64,000 nt of DNA from Lachnospiraceae bacterium (GCA_016281335.1 JAEEIK010000082.1:1-64000), one strand, 5' to 3'. Counted from the first letter of the stretch, positions 23,078 through 31,488 are shown. The notes: generated by a model from the letters alone, not told the origin. Translations and numbers: made by a program.

Positions 23078-24814
23078 TCAGGCCTCCCCTTCTTCAAATG
23101 CACCCACAGGACACAGCTGTGAACATACTCCGCAGCCTACGCACAAGGTGTTGTCTATAGCTGCCTTGCCGTTTTTGATGGATACGGCGGGACAGCCTAT
23201 CTTCATACAGGACTTGCAGCCCACGCACTTGTCGGCATTAACGCTTAAGGGTGCCTTATGTTTAACATATTTGAGCAGCGCGCAGGGCCTTCTTGATATG
23301 ATGACCGAAGGTTCTTTTGCTGCCAGCTCTTCTTTAACTGCCTGATCACAGGCTTTAAGATCATAGGGATCCACTACCCTTACCCTGTTGAAGCCCATTG
23401 CACGACACAACGCTTCCAGATCGATCTTGCCTGCGGGATCGCCCTTTATGTTATAGCCGGTAGTAGGATTCTGCTGATGTCCTGTCATACCGGTGATCGA
23501 ATTGTCAAGGATTATGATCGTGGAATCCGACTGGTTGTATGCCACATTGGCAAGTCCGGTCATACCCGAATGCATAAAGGTGGAATCTCCTATGACAGCC
23601 ACGGTCTTTGATGCATTCTCCTCTCCGCCGGCCTTGTTATATCCGTGTATAGCGCTGATGGAAGCGCCCATGCACAGCGTCATGTCTATTGCCGAAAGCG
23701 GAGCTACCGCGCCGAGAGTATAACAGCCTATATCGCCCATGACTGTGCATTTATTCTTATTAAGTGTATAGAAGAGTCCTCTGTGAGGGCAGCCCGCGCA
23801 CATAACAGGCGGACGCATGGGTATCTGATCCTCCAGCTTTGTCCCCTTCTTTGCCTCTTCGCCGAAGGCTTCCCTTATCATGTTCTGGGAGAATTCCCCG
23901 AGAAGAGTTAACTTATCCTTTCCGGATACTTTAATGCCAAGTGCTTTTACATGATCCTCGATGATCGGATCCAGCTCCTCGACCACATAAAGCTCAGCGA
24001 CTTTTGCGGCAAAGTCCTTTATAAGTTTGACCGGCAGAGGATTGACCATTCCCAGTTTCAGCACGGAAACCTTATCGCCGAATACTTCTTTCACATACTG
24101 ATAAGATGTAGAGGAAGTGATGATACCCATATCGGTACCGCCCATCTCCACGCGGTTGATGCCTGAGGTTTCTGACCATTCGCGGAGTTTCTCTGTCCTC
24201 TCTTCAACAAAAGGATGACGCCTGATGGCATTGCCGGGCATCATCACATACTTGGGAATATTCTTCTCATAAGGCTTATCTGCAGGCACTACCCTTTCGG
24301 AGGTCTCTACCACGGACTGGGAATGCGCTACTCTGGTACACATCTTCATGATAACCGGAGTATCATAATCCTCGGAAAGCTTAAATGCCAGCTTTGCATA
24401 TTCCAGCGCTTCAGCGGAATCAGAAGGCTCCAGCATCGGCACCTTTGAAGCTATGGCATGATGTCTGGAATCCTGTTCATTCTGTGAAGAATGCATGCCG
24501 GGGTCATCCGCTACACAGATAACCACACCGCCGTTTACGCCGGTATAAGACATGGTATAAAGGGGATCCGCTGCCACATTGAGTCCCACATGCTTCATTC
24601 CGCAGAAAGCCCTCTTTCCTGCTAAGGATGCTCCGAATACCGCTTCCATCGCCACTTTCTCATTAGGCGCCCATTCACAGTATATCTCATCGTACTTAGC
24701 GGCCTCTTCGGTCACTTCGGTACTGGGAGTTCCTGGATAGCTTGATACGAAACAGCAGCCTGCTTCATAAAGTCCCCTGGCGAACGCCTTGTTTCCCAAC
24801 ATCAGTTCCTTCAT
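23078..24814 (-). CDS. iorA: Indolepyruvate ferredoxin oxidoreductase, alpha subunit
   Basis: This 578-residue catalytic subunit has an N-terminal pyrimidine-binding domain (MLGNKAFARGLYEAGCCFVSSYPGTPSTE), a thiamine-diphosphate domain with MCAGCPHRG and GDIGCYTLG and the GDS...N Mg motif, and C-terminal ferredoxin-like clusters with two cysteine groups (CVGCKSCMKIGCP and CVGCGVCSQLCP). This is full length for IorA. It starts four nt after the epimerase stop and is followed by iorB. Confidence 0.94.
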   Translation of the reverse strand: MKELMLGNKAFARGLYEAGCCFVSSYPGTPSTEVTEEAAKYDEIYCEWAPNEKVAMEAVFGASLAGKRAFCGMKHVGLNVAADPLYTMSYTGVNGGVVICVADDPGMHSSQNEQDSRHHAIASKVPMLEPSDSAEALEYAKLAFKLSEDYDTPVIMKMCTRVAHSQSVVETSERVVPADKPYEKNIPKYVMMPGNAIRRHPFVEERTEKLREWSETSGINRVEMGGTDMGIITSSTSYQYVKEVFGDKVSVLKLGMVNPLPVKLIKDFAAKVAELYVVEELDPIIEDHVKALGIKVSGKDKLTLLGEFSQNMIREAFGEEAKKGTKLEDQIPMRPPVMCAGCPHRGLFYTLNKNKCTVMGDIGCYTLGAVAPLSAIDMTLCMGASISAIHGYNKAGGEENASKTVAVIGDSTFMHSGMTGLANVAYNQSDSTIIILDNSITGMTGHQQNPTTGYNIKGDPAGKIDLEALCRAMGFNRVRVVDPYDLKACDQAVKEELAAKEPSVIISRRPCALLKYVKHKAPLSVNADKCVGCKSCMKIGCPAVSIKNGKAAIDNTLCVGCGVCSQLCPVGAFEEGEA

Positions 24815-24818
24815 AGTA

Positions 24819-25994
24819 TCATTCCACTCCTCTCTTAAGGACTTCCAGGCACATGCGTCCGTTGTGGTACGGACATTTCCACGGCTCTACTATAGCCCTT
24901 CTTTGTTTGTCTTCTTCACCGTCCGGCCCTATGGCATAGAACCACTCACTGCCTTCGCGTTTATCTATAACGAAGTCTCTGATAAACTGCCATTCGCATC
25001 TTGCTGCTTCCAGGAAATCTTTTCTTTCCGGCGCTTTCTGATATGCATTGATGAAGCCGATCAGCGTCTCAGCCTGAACCCACCATATACGGTCGGTATT
25101 CACCACTCCCTTATCGCATTCGTTGGCAAGACTCCGTCCGTCAAAAGCGGTCTTCTTCACGTTATCTGCCAGATCCATAGTGATAGGCTGCAACTTATTA
25201 TTATAAGCCTGATCGCCGAGTACTTCAAGTCCCCTGTCTATGAGCCAGGATGTCTCTATATCATGTCCGTAGGAATACAGATCTATAAGGCTGTTATATT
25301 CCCTGTCGAAGAACACCTCCTGTCTGTGTTTCTCCGGGTCATATATCTTATCCGCAAATACGTCCAACATCCATTTAAGTTTATCCGCAACCTTTGCATT
25401 ATGATCCACCCTGTACAGTTCCGTATAGGCCTCGAACACGTGCAACAGCGTATTCATGGTCTTGTCCGCCATCACGCCGTTTTCGGAGAGCTTGTCATTG
25501 TCACAGATCTCAAAGCGTTCATTGAAGGCTTCCATATATCCGAGGTCATCAGTGCATTTTTCTTCAATTATCTTAAACAGACCATAAGCCATATCAAGCG
25601 CTTCCTTATCCCCTGAAGCCTCGTAATATGAAGCCAGGGCATAGATGCAGAAAGCCTGGTTATAGGTATGCTTTGTGGTATCTTCCTTCTTTCCGTCATA
25701 AGTCATGGACCAGTATACTCCTCCGTTTTCCTTATCCATGCAATAATCTCTTAAAAACTCATATCCGTGACGGGCTTCATCAAGAAGAGCCTCATCTTTC
25801 AGATATGTATATGCATTCGAAAAGAACCAGGTGATACGGTTGTTAAGTATACAGCCCTTTACGGCCTTTTTATCAAGTTTTAAGTCATGATCCAAAAGCC
25901 CGTAATATCCGCCGTATTCGTCATCCCTTAAATTCTTCCAAAAGGGTATGATATGCTCCGTCAGTTCCCTTCTTACTTCTTCAAGCATTCCCAT
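24819..25994 (-). CDS. N-acylglucosamine/cellobiose 2-epimerase family protein
   Basis: This 391-residue (alpha/alpha)6-barrel enzyme has the cellobiose 2-epimerase pattern: ERF-free N-terminus with IIPFWKNLRDDEYGGYYG, YNQAFCIYALASYYEASGD, the active-site HIETSW-like segment SYGHDIETSWLI, and WWVQAETLIGF. It most likely converts cellobiose to glucosyl-mannose (or epimerises a related sugar) in the cytosol, feeding phosphorolysis. The ATG at 25994 has GGAGGAG eight nt upstream, and the gene overlaps the HAD phosphatase by 14 bases. A GlcNAc 2-epimerase is the alternative. Confidence 0.85.
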   Translation of the reverse strand: MGMLEEVRRELTEHIIPFWKNLRDDEYGGYYGLLDHDLKLDKKAVKGCILNNRITWFFSNAYTYLKDEALLDEARHGYEFLRDYCMDKENGGVYWSMTYDGKKEDTTKHTYNQAFCIYALASYYEASGDKEALDMAYGLFKIIEEKCTDDLGYMEAFNERFEICDNDKLSENGVMADKTMNTLLHVFEAYTELYRVDHNAKVADKLKWMLDVFADKIYDPEKHRQEVFFDREYNSLIDLYSYGHDIETSWLIDRGLEVLGDQAYNNKLQPITMDLADNVKKTAFDGRSLANECDKGVVNTDRIWWVQAETLIGFINAYQKAPERKDFLEAARCEWQFIRDFVIDKREGSEWFYAIGPDGEEDKQRRAIVEPWKCPYHNGRMCLEVLKRGVE

Positions 25995-26598
25995 CTCTCA
26001 ATATCTCCTCCAATTCTCCGTTTGCCTGTTCGTAGGATTTAAAAACTATGCCCTTCATCCCGAACTTTTCCGCTGCTTCTATATTTTTTTCCTGATCGTC
26101 AATAAATACGCATTCATCAGGTTTCAGCCCATATCTGTCGCATAAAAGCTCATAAATGCGCCTGTCGGGCTTGGTCAGTCTTTCAAAACCCGATATCACG
26201 CGTCCGTCCGTCACATCAACAAAGTCAAAGACCTTTTTGTGATGCAGCGTAAATGTTCCCCTGGGATAGTTAGATAAAAGATATACTCTGTAGCCGCGAG
26301 CTTTAAGTGACTCTATCCATTTTCGGCTGTAGTCGTAATTTCTTACTATATGTATGATATTGCCGAAAAAGAGTTCCGCTTCTTCCCTGAATTCCGGTAC
26401 CTGGGCTTTCATTTCCGCTATAACTTCCGCTTCAGGCTTAAGCCCGAGATCCAGCTGGTGCCAGAACTCCGTCAATACGATTTTTTCACCAAAAAGCCGG
26501 GCCCTTTCTTCCGAAAAGCCCAGCTCATCAGTCATATACGAGTACCAGCAGAAATCTGCCAGCACCATACCTATATCAAAAACTATGTTTGCGATCAT
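25981..26598 (-). CDS. HAD family IA hydrolase (YihX-like phosphatase)
   Basis: This 205-residue HAD phosphatase has motif I FDIGMVLADF (nucleophile Asp; the second Asp position is Gly, as in YihX-type members), motif II LLSNY, Lys in LTKPDRRIYELL and motif IV FIDDQEKNIEAA. Sugar-phosphate phosphatase activity is plausible because it is coupled to the epimerase gene by a 14-base overlap. The natural substrate is not readable from sequence. Confidence 0.85.
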   Translation of the reverse strand: MIANIVFDIGMVLADFCWYSYMTDELGFSEERARLFGEKIVLTEFWHQLDLGLKPEAEVIAEMKAQVPEFREEAELFFGNIIHIVRNYDYSRKWIESLKARGYRVYLLSNYPRGTFTLHHKKVFDFVDVTDGRVISGFERLTKPDRRIYELLCDRYGLKPDECVFIDDQEKNIEAAEKFGMKGIVFKSYEQANGELEEILRDGNA

Positions 26599-26604
26599 TT
26601 ATGC

Positions 26605-27126
26605 CTACTGTGCGCAAACGCACTTTACTATCCCTTCCCATGTGGTAGACCCGTCGGAAGTATCACGTTTTCCCGAGCTGTCCGTATACGTCACCCAGAC
26701 CGCATATGGCGTAAATGCGCCGCCTTTATGCTGTATATAGATATCGCTGGCTGCCGTATGCTGGGTCTTGATATGCTGCATGTATTCGCTGCTGTCAAGA
26801 CTGTCCCAGCCCAAAGTCAGCATTACCTCTTTAGCCACCCTGTTCCCGTCGGGATCGGCCAGCTGCGAAAGACTGACTCCGTAAGTCGTAGCTCCCTCCA
26901 TGAGAGCTATCGGCACATCGGAAGAAGGATCTTTCATTACTTCCGGATCCATCAGGGCATAGGTAACTGCAGCGGAGATCTCGTCAAGCAGACGCAGATC
27001 GGATGATACGTGGGCCTTCTCTAAATACCTTACCACATTTACAGCAACAATGGCAACAAGGATTGCCATGATCGCAATAACGATTATTACTTCAACCAGC
27101 GAAAAACCTTTATTATTTCTTTTCAT
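26605..27126 (-). CDS. Prepilin-type (type IV pilin-like) protein
   Basis: This 173-residue protein has a class III signal: KRNNKGFSLVEVIIVIAIMAILVAIVAV, with cleavage expected between Gly7 and Phe8 and the Glu at position 5 of the mature form. A globular domain with few cysteines follows. It would be processed by a prepilin peptidase and could form a pilus or pseudopilus. No assembly ATPase, peptidase or other pilin is in the window, so it is an isolated gene ahead of the HAD-epimerase-ior genes, with only six nt to the next start. GGAGG precedes the ATG. Confidence 0.87.
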   Translation of the reverse strand: MKRNNKGFSLVEVIIVIAIMAILVAIVAVNVVRYLEKAHVSSDLRLLDEISAAVTYALMDPEVMKDPSSDVPIALMEGATTYGVSLSQLADPDGNRVAKEVMLTLGWDSLDSSEYMQHIKTQHTAASDIYIQHKGGAFTPYAVWVTYTDSSGKRDTSDGSTTWEGIVKCVCAQ

Positions 27127-27147
27127 ACCCTTTCGCCTCCATTTTTG

Positions 27148-27153
27148 ATAATA
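27148..27153 (-). promoter_or_regulatory. Extended -10 of the pilin gene
   Basis: TGATATTAT on the minus strand (TG one base upstream of TATTAT) stands 22 bases before the ATG at 27126. No good -35 is visible. It may start the long transcript that runs through to the GH5 gene. Confidence 0.5.
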
Positions 27154-27202
27154 TCACTGAAAATGTAAAAAACAAAGGGGTTTCATGGCTTTTTTTTTAT
27201 AA

Positions 27203-27232
27203 TTGACGACAAATACGCTGCTCGGTTATAAT
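27203..27232 (+). promoter_or_regulatory. Strong promoter of thrH
   Basis: TTGACG (27203-27208), 18 bp and a perfect TATAAT (27227-27232) put the transcription start at about 27239-27240. That is exactly where the structured leader described next begins. Confidence 0.85.
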
Positions 27233-27240
27233 ATGATACC

Positions 27241-27371
27241 AAGATTAAATGGGTCAAGCAGCAAAGCTGCTTACAAATGTCGCACAAAAACCGTCTCGGC
27301 AAGCTTGCTTGCCGGAGCGGTTTATGTGCAACATTTGCATACGATCTTCGATCGTATGCCCATTTGATCTT
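27241..27371 (+). ncRNA. Cloverleaf-like structured 5' leader of thrH
   Basis: An outer 13-bp stem (27241-27253 with 27359-27371, one G-U pair) closes a junction carrying three hairpins. The first has a 7-bp stem with an AAA loop (27256-27272). The second is a long imperfect arm of about 25 pairs capped by GGCAAG/CTTGCC (27274-27337). The third has a perfect 9-bp stem with loop TTC (27338-27358). Almost every base is paired and the second and third arms abut without linker. AAAAGGAG follows at 27383-27390, then the thrH ATG. It may be a cis-regulatory RNA or a palindromic repeat inserted in the leader; the pairing itself is plain in the sequence. Confidence 0.65.
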
Positions 27372-27397
27372 CGCAACATACTAAAAGGAGAATAAAT

Positions 27398-28003
27398 ATG
27401 GATATCGTTTGTCTAGACCTTGAAGGAGTGCTGGTACCCGAGATATGGATCGCTTTTTCCGAAGCCAGCGGCATACCCGAACTGAAACGTACTACCAGGG
27501 ATGAACCCGACTATGACAAGCTTATGAAATGGCGTCTTGGCATACTCAAAGAGCATGGCCTCGGACTTAAGGAGATACAGGAAACCATTGCTAAAATTGA
27601 TCCGCTTCCCGGCGCTAAAGAGTTTCTTGATGAACTCAGAAGCCTGACACAGGTGGTCATCATTTCCGATACCTTTACCCAGTTTGCCACCCCTCTTATG
27701 AAGAAGCTGGGCTGGCCCACTATCTTCTGCAACAGTCTTGAGGTTGCGGATAACGGGGAGATCACGGGCTTTAAGATGCGCTGTGAGAAGTCAAAACTGA
27801 CCACGGTCAAAGCCCTTCAGTCTATGGGCTTTGATACTATAGCCGCCGGCGATTCCTTTAACGACCTTGCCATGATAGAGGCAAGCCGCGCAGGCTTCCT
27901 TTTCAGGACAACGGATGCCATAAAGAAAGACTATCCGCAGTATCCTGCCCTGGAAAGCTACGAAGAATTCCTGGCCGCCATAAAATCTGCTCTGTCAGCC
28001 TGA
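27398..28003 (+). CDS. thrH: ThrH-type phosphoserine phosphatase / homoserine phosphotransferase
   Basis: This 201-residue HAD enzyme opens IVCLDLEGVLVPEIWIAF, the distinctive start of Pseudomonas ThrH, and carries TTRDEPDYDKLMKWRL, IISDTFTQF (motif II) and IAAGDSFNDLAM (motif IV). Known ThrH dephosphorylates phosphoserine and can pass the phosphate to homoserine, joining serine and threonine synthesis. It stands alone on the plus strand with a strong promoter, an unusual folded leader and its own terminator. Confidence 0.92.
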   Translation: MDIVCLDLEGVLVPEIWIAFSEASGIPELKRTTRDEPDYDKLMKWRLGILKEHGLGLKEIQETIAKIDPLPGAKEFLDELRSLTQVVIISDTFTQFATPLMKKLGWPTIFCNSLEVADNGEITGFKMRCEKSKLTTVKALQSMGFDTIAAGDSFNDLAMIEASRAGFLFRTTDAIKKDYPQYPALESYEEFLAAIKSALSA

Positions 28004-28010
28004 TAATAAC

Positions 28011-28035
28011 ATCCCGGGGCAGCCCCCGGGATTTT
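28011..28035 (+). terminator. Terminator after thrH
   Basis: A 9-bp GC-rich stem (ATCCCGGGG at 28011-28019 with 28024-28032) and 4-nt loop is followed by TTTTATTT, right after the thrH stop. On the other strand the same hairpin follows the trmB stop with a poorer T run. Confidence 0.88.
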
Positions 28036-28675
28036 ATTTACGTTCAAGAATATATTTGCAGATCGGATTTCCCTCTGCCGAAAAACGTTCCTCATATTCA
28101 GTCATGATATTTCCCTGATTCATGACACTGTCATTATGGAGATCATATGTGATCTCCTTTATTTTGAATACACTCTCAGCAACTTCCTCTACCGCGAAAT
28201 CAAACAATTCCCTGTTATCTGTTTTGAATTCTATCCTGCCGCCTTCCTTCAGAAACTGATCGTATCTTGCAAGAAACTGCCTCGAAGGAAGCCTGCGTTT
28301 CGCATGTCTGTCCTTGGGCCAGGGATCCGAAAAATTAAGATAGATGATGTCCACCTCTCCGGGCGCGAATACCTCCGTTATGTATTCCGCATCCATGCGT
28401 ATCAGTCTCACGTTCTCCTTTGGCTGAGCCTCCAGCTTCTGTATGGCTCTCAGCAGCACGGATGAATATTTTTCTATCCCTACATAATCGATGCCGGGAT
28501 TCTGCTCTGCCATTCCCATAAGAAATCTGCCCTTGCCCATGCCGATCTCTATGGCAAGGGGGGCTTTCCGCCCAAACTCTTCGCTCCATCCGCCCTTCAG
28601 TTTCTCCGCTTCATGTATGACCAGCTCGCTGGCCGCTATGGTCTCCCTCGACCCCGGTATATTCTTTAATCTCAT
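28034..28675 (-). CDS. trmB: tRNA (guanine-N7-)-methyltransferase
   Basis: This 213-residue SAM-dependent enzyme makes m7G46 in tRNAs. Visible are the SAM motif IEIGMGKGRFLMGMA, IGIEKYSSVLLRA-like motif II, LNFSDPWPKDRHAKRRL (catalytic/tRNA region) and FKTDNRELFDF. GGAG precedes the ATG by eight nt. It is convergent with thrH and divergent from the D,D-carboxypeptidase gene, whose promoter overlaps its own. Confidence 0.95.
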   Translation of the reverse strand: MRLKNIPGSRETIAASELVIHEAEKLKGGWSEEFGRKAPLAIEIGMGKGRFLMGMAEQNPGIDYVGIEKYSSVLLRAIQKLEAQPKENVRLIRMDAEYITEVFAPGEVDIIYLNFSDPWPKDRHAKRRLPSRQFLARYDQFLKEGGRIEFKTDNRELFDFAVEEVAESVFKIKEITYDLHNDSVMNQGNIMTEYEERFSAEGNPICKYILERK

Positions 28676-28703
28676 TTCTCTTTCTCCTGCAGGCTTCCCG
28701 TTT

Positions 28704-28734
28704 ATTACACATTGTGTTATAGTATATCACAATG
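28704..28734. promoter_or_regulatory. Divergent trmB/dacF promoters with inverted repeat; leaderless dacF
   Basis: Plus: extended -10 TGTTATAGT (TATAGT 28718-28723), eight bases before the dacF ATG. Minus: TTGTGA (28732-28727), 17 bp, TGTAAT (28709-28704) towards trmB. An inverted repeat CATTGTG-N11-CACAATG (28710-28734) spans the dacF -10 and its start codon and the spacer of the trmB promoter, so a bound protein could affect both. Confidence 0.65.
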
Positions 28735-30387
28735 AAAAAAATTCGCCTAACATTTATTCATATCCTGACTGTACTGTGTCTTATACCGACACTTCTTTTT
28801 TGCCTGCCTCTCAATGTTCTTGCCACTCAGGAGGAACTGCTGCAGGAAGCCGAAGAGAGAAAAGAAGAAGCCGTAGAGACCAACAACATCCCCTCCTGGC
28901 CCAGAGGTCCCAAGATCGGCGCAGAGGGAGCTATACTCATGGACGCTGTAACAGGCGCCGTCCTCTATGCCAAGAATGTAGACGAGGAGCTTTTTCCCGC
29001 ATCCATAACAAAGCTCATGTGCTGTCTGGTTGCAATAGAGAACTGCAAGCTTGATGAAGTACTTACGGCAAGCGAAAGCGCAATAGCTGCCAATTCCTCC
29101 GACGGTTCCAACATGGGCCTGAGAACCGGCGAAAAACTGACTCTCGAGGAGCTGCTTTACGGAGTGCTTATCAATTCCGCCAACGAAGCCTGCAATGTGA
29201 TCGGCGAACATATAGCAGGCAGCATGGAAGCCTATGTGGAGATGATGAACAAGCGGGCTGAGGAACTCGGCTGTTCCCATACTCACTTCGTATCCATAAA
29301 CGGCCTTCACAATGACGATCATTATACCTGCGCCCGTGACATGGCCCTCATAGGAAAGGCCTTTTTCTCCCATGACATACTCTGCCGCATGGCCAGCACT
29401 TCCAAATATGTGATCCCCGAAACCGAAGAACATCCGGAACACCATCTTCATTCAAAAAACAAGCTCTATGCCGGCGGTGAATACGCATACGAAGGCATAG
29501 TCGGTTCAAAGACGGGCTTCACCAGCCATTCCCGCCAGACCCTTGTATCCTGCGCCCAGCGCGGAAACATGAGGCTCATCTGCGTGATAATGATGGAAGA
29601 AAGTCCCTATCAGTTCAGTGATACCGTAAGTCTTTTCAATTACGGTTTTGAGCATTTTTCCGATGTGAGCGCTGCCGAGAACGAAACCACCTATACCATC
29701 AGATCCTCGGATTTCTTTGAGACCGACGGAGATCTTTTCGGTGCCTCCTCGCCTCTTATCTCCATAGATCCCGATGCGCTTATCACTCTTCCAGATACCC
29801 TTAATTTCTCATCCATCAGCTCATCTATATCATATGTCGGAGCTTCGGATGACCGTATAGCCAATATTGATTACAGCTATGAAAACCTGCATATGGGATC
29901 GGCTTCCATACTGCTGGATACCAGCCAGTCCGCAGACGTGGACTTTATCCTGGGCGGGCTGCCTGTAGCCGATAACGAAAACAAGACATATATAAATATC
30001 AACACGGTCATCAGGATACTTCTCGGCTGTGCTGCCGGTGTCTTTTTACTTTTCATTGCAGGACGTGTAGCCGGCATACTCTTCGCAAGGCAGAAACGCC
30101 TGAATGAAATAAAGCGTCATCGCAGTCAGGTCTTAAAATCCCGTTCCGCTCTCAGAAAAGATTTCCGCAGCAGACATAAGGGCGGCATTCACAAACTGAA
30201 GAATTCTTCCGTCTACCGTGGCCAGAGCCGACCCGAAAACCGCAATCCTCAGGCAAGACCAGGTTCGGATGTCCGCCGTGATTCCAAGCCGCACAATACA
30301 GGCAGCCGCAGGCCTGTGCCTAAAAAAAGGCCCTCCGGTTCAGCTTCCGGAAGGCCCCGTAAGGATATTCAGATCAAGGAATTCTGA
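28732..30387 (+). CDS. dacF: D-alanyl-D-alanine carboxypeptidase (DacF/PBP5 family)
   Basis: This 551-residue secreted enzyme trims the terminal D-Ala of peptidoglycan. A signal peptide (about 1-31) is followed by the transpeptidase fold with S91-x-x-K94 (ASITKLM), the S-x-N motif SAN at 149-151 and KTG at 260-262. A C-terminal membrane helix (about 425-450) leads to a strongly basic tail of about 100 residues (RHRSQVLKSRSALRKDF, many Arg/Lys/Pro) that should be cytosolic. That tail is longer than usual for the family and its role is unknown. The start codon lies eight bases after the -10 box with no ribosome site, so the mRNA should be leaderless. Confidence 0.92.
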   Translation: MKKIRLTFIHILTVLCLIPTLLFCLPLNVLATQEELLQEAEERKEEAVETNNIPSWPRGPKIGAEGAILMDAVTGAVLYAKNVDEELFPASITKLMCCLVAIENCKLDEVLTASESAIAANSSDGSNMGLRTGEKLTLEELLYGVLINSANEACNVIGEHIAGSMEAYVEMMNKRAEELGCSHTHFVSINGLHNDDHYTCARDMALIGKAFFSHDILCRMASTSKYVIPETEEHPEHHLHSKNKLYAGGEYAYEGIVGSKTGFTSHSRQTLVSCAQRGNMRLICVIMMEESPYQFSDTVSLFNYGFEHFSDVSAAENETTYTIRSSDFFETDGDLFGASSPLISIDPDALITLPDTLNFSSISSSISYVGASDDRIANIDYSYENLHMGSASILLDTSQSADVDFILGGLPVADNENKTYININTVIRILLGCAAGVFLLFIAGRVAGILFARQKRLNEIKRHRSQVLKSRSALRKDFRSRHKGGIHKLKNSSVYRGQSRPENRNPQARPGSDVRRDSKPHNTGSRRPVPKKRPSGSASGRPRKDIQIKEF

Positions 30388-30389
30388 GA

Positions 30390-31463
30390 TCATTCGTATT
30401 TTTTGCAAAGCTCCTCTATGAGCTTTCTTGATTTTGTAAAAGACTCCACCAGCTTTTCGTTGAAGCTTCCCGCTTCTCCGTTTACTACCATTGAGAATGC
30501 TTTATTCATGTCGAAAGCGTCTCTGTAGGGCTTATCACTGATCAGCGAATCATATATATCCGCCATGGAAACTATCTGCGCTTCCACAGGTATCTCATCT
30601 CCTTTCAGATGATCGGGATATCCGCTGCCGTCATATTTTTCATGATGATGACGCACTATGTTATAGCTGATGTCTATAAAAAAGTCGCTCTGCAGTTCTT
30701 CTATCTGCTTCAGCATCTCACAGCCTAAGGTAGTATGGGATTTGATCACTTCAAACTCATCCGGAGAGAGTTTCCCGGGCTTTAAGAGTATGGTATCGGA
30801 AATAGCCACCATGCCTATATCATGCAGCGCCGATGCGCTCTCGATCATCTCTATCTTTGATTTCGGAAGATCATAGGCCTCGGGATACAGCTTTGAAAGC
30901 ATCTCTGCAAGTATACGGCTTATACCCTTTATCTTTTTGATATGATAATTTGATTCCAGATTACGGAATTCCACCAGGGAACTCATGACTTCCACAAGCC
31001 TGTCATTGTACGCGCTGAGTTCTTCATTTTTCTCTTTTATCTCCGCAAGCTGCTTATTGACGATAGCTTCAAGCTGTTCCCTGTGATGATATACGGTAAC
31101 GGTATTCCTTATCCTGCCCTGTACCAGCGAGGGCACAAAGGGTTTAAGCACAAAATCCGCCGCTCCGTTCTCATAGCATTCATGCACCAGATCTTCATCA
31201 AGTCTTGTGGTCATCATGACTATGGGGATGCGCTTGGTCACGCCTTTCATCTTAAGCACCTTAAGCAGTGCCCGCCCGTCTACCACAGGCATATGCATAT
31301 CAAGGAGCACAACCGCTATCTCCCTGAAATGGGCCATGATATATTCCATTGCCACTTTTCCGTTCTCTGCCAGTGCAACGGTATACTCTCCGTCAAAAAA
31401 GCTGCGGAGCATTTCCCTGTTTTCACCGTCATCGTCGGCCACAAGTATTGTAGTCCTAGCCAT
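30390..31463 (-). CDS. Response regulator with HD-GYP phosphodiesterase domain
   Basis: This 357-residue protein has an N-terminal receiver (ILVADDDGENREM; phosphoacceptor in VLLDMHMP; Lys in FVLKPF), a coiled linker near 130-165, and an HD-GYP domain (about 185-350) with ALHDIGM and HHHEKYDGSGYP. HD-GYP proteins hydrolyse cyclic di-GMP. It is the last gene of a three-gene run with a YcxB-like and a FapA-like protein. The start has GGGGGT nine nt upstream. It ends two bases from the convergent dacF stop, with no terminator between. Confidence 0.92.
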   Translation of the reverse strand: MARTTILVADDDGENREMLRSFFDGEYTVALAENGKVAMEYIMAHFREIAVVLLDMHMPVVDGRALLKVLKMKGVTKRIPIVMMTTRLDEDLVHECYENGAADFVLKPFVPSLVQGRIRNTVTVYHHREQLEAIVNKQLAEIKEKNEELSAYNDRLVEVMSSLVEFRNLESNYHIKKIKGISRILAEMLSKLYPEAYDLPKSKIEMIESASALHDIGMVAISDTILLKPGKLSPDEFEVIKSHTTLGCEMLKQIEELQSDFFIDISYNIVRHHHEKYDGSGYPDHLKGDEIPVEAQIVSMADIYDSLISDKPYRDAFDMNKAFSMVVNGEAGSFNEKLVESFTKSRKLIEELCKKYE

Positions 31464-31488
31464 AGCGATTACCCCCGTAACATTAAGA

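Noticed and set aside
30328-30356. Hairpin GGCC...CCGG near the end of dacF as a terminator
   Set aside because: No T run follows on either strand, and it lies within the basic tail coding region.
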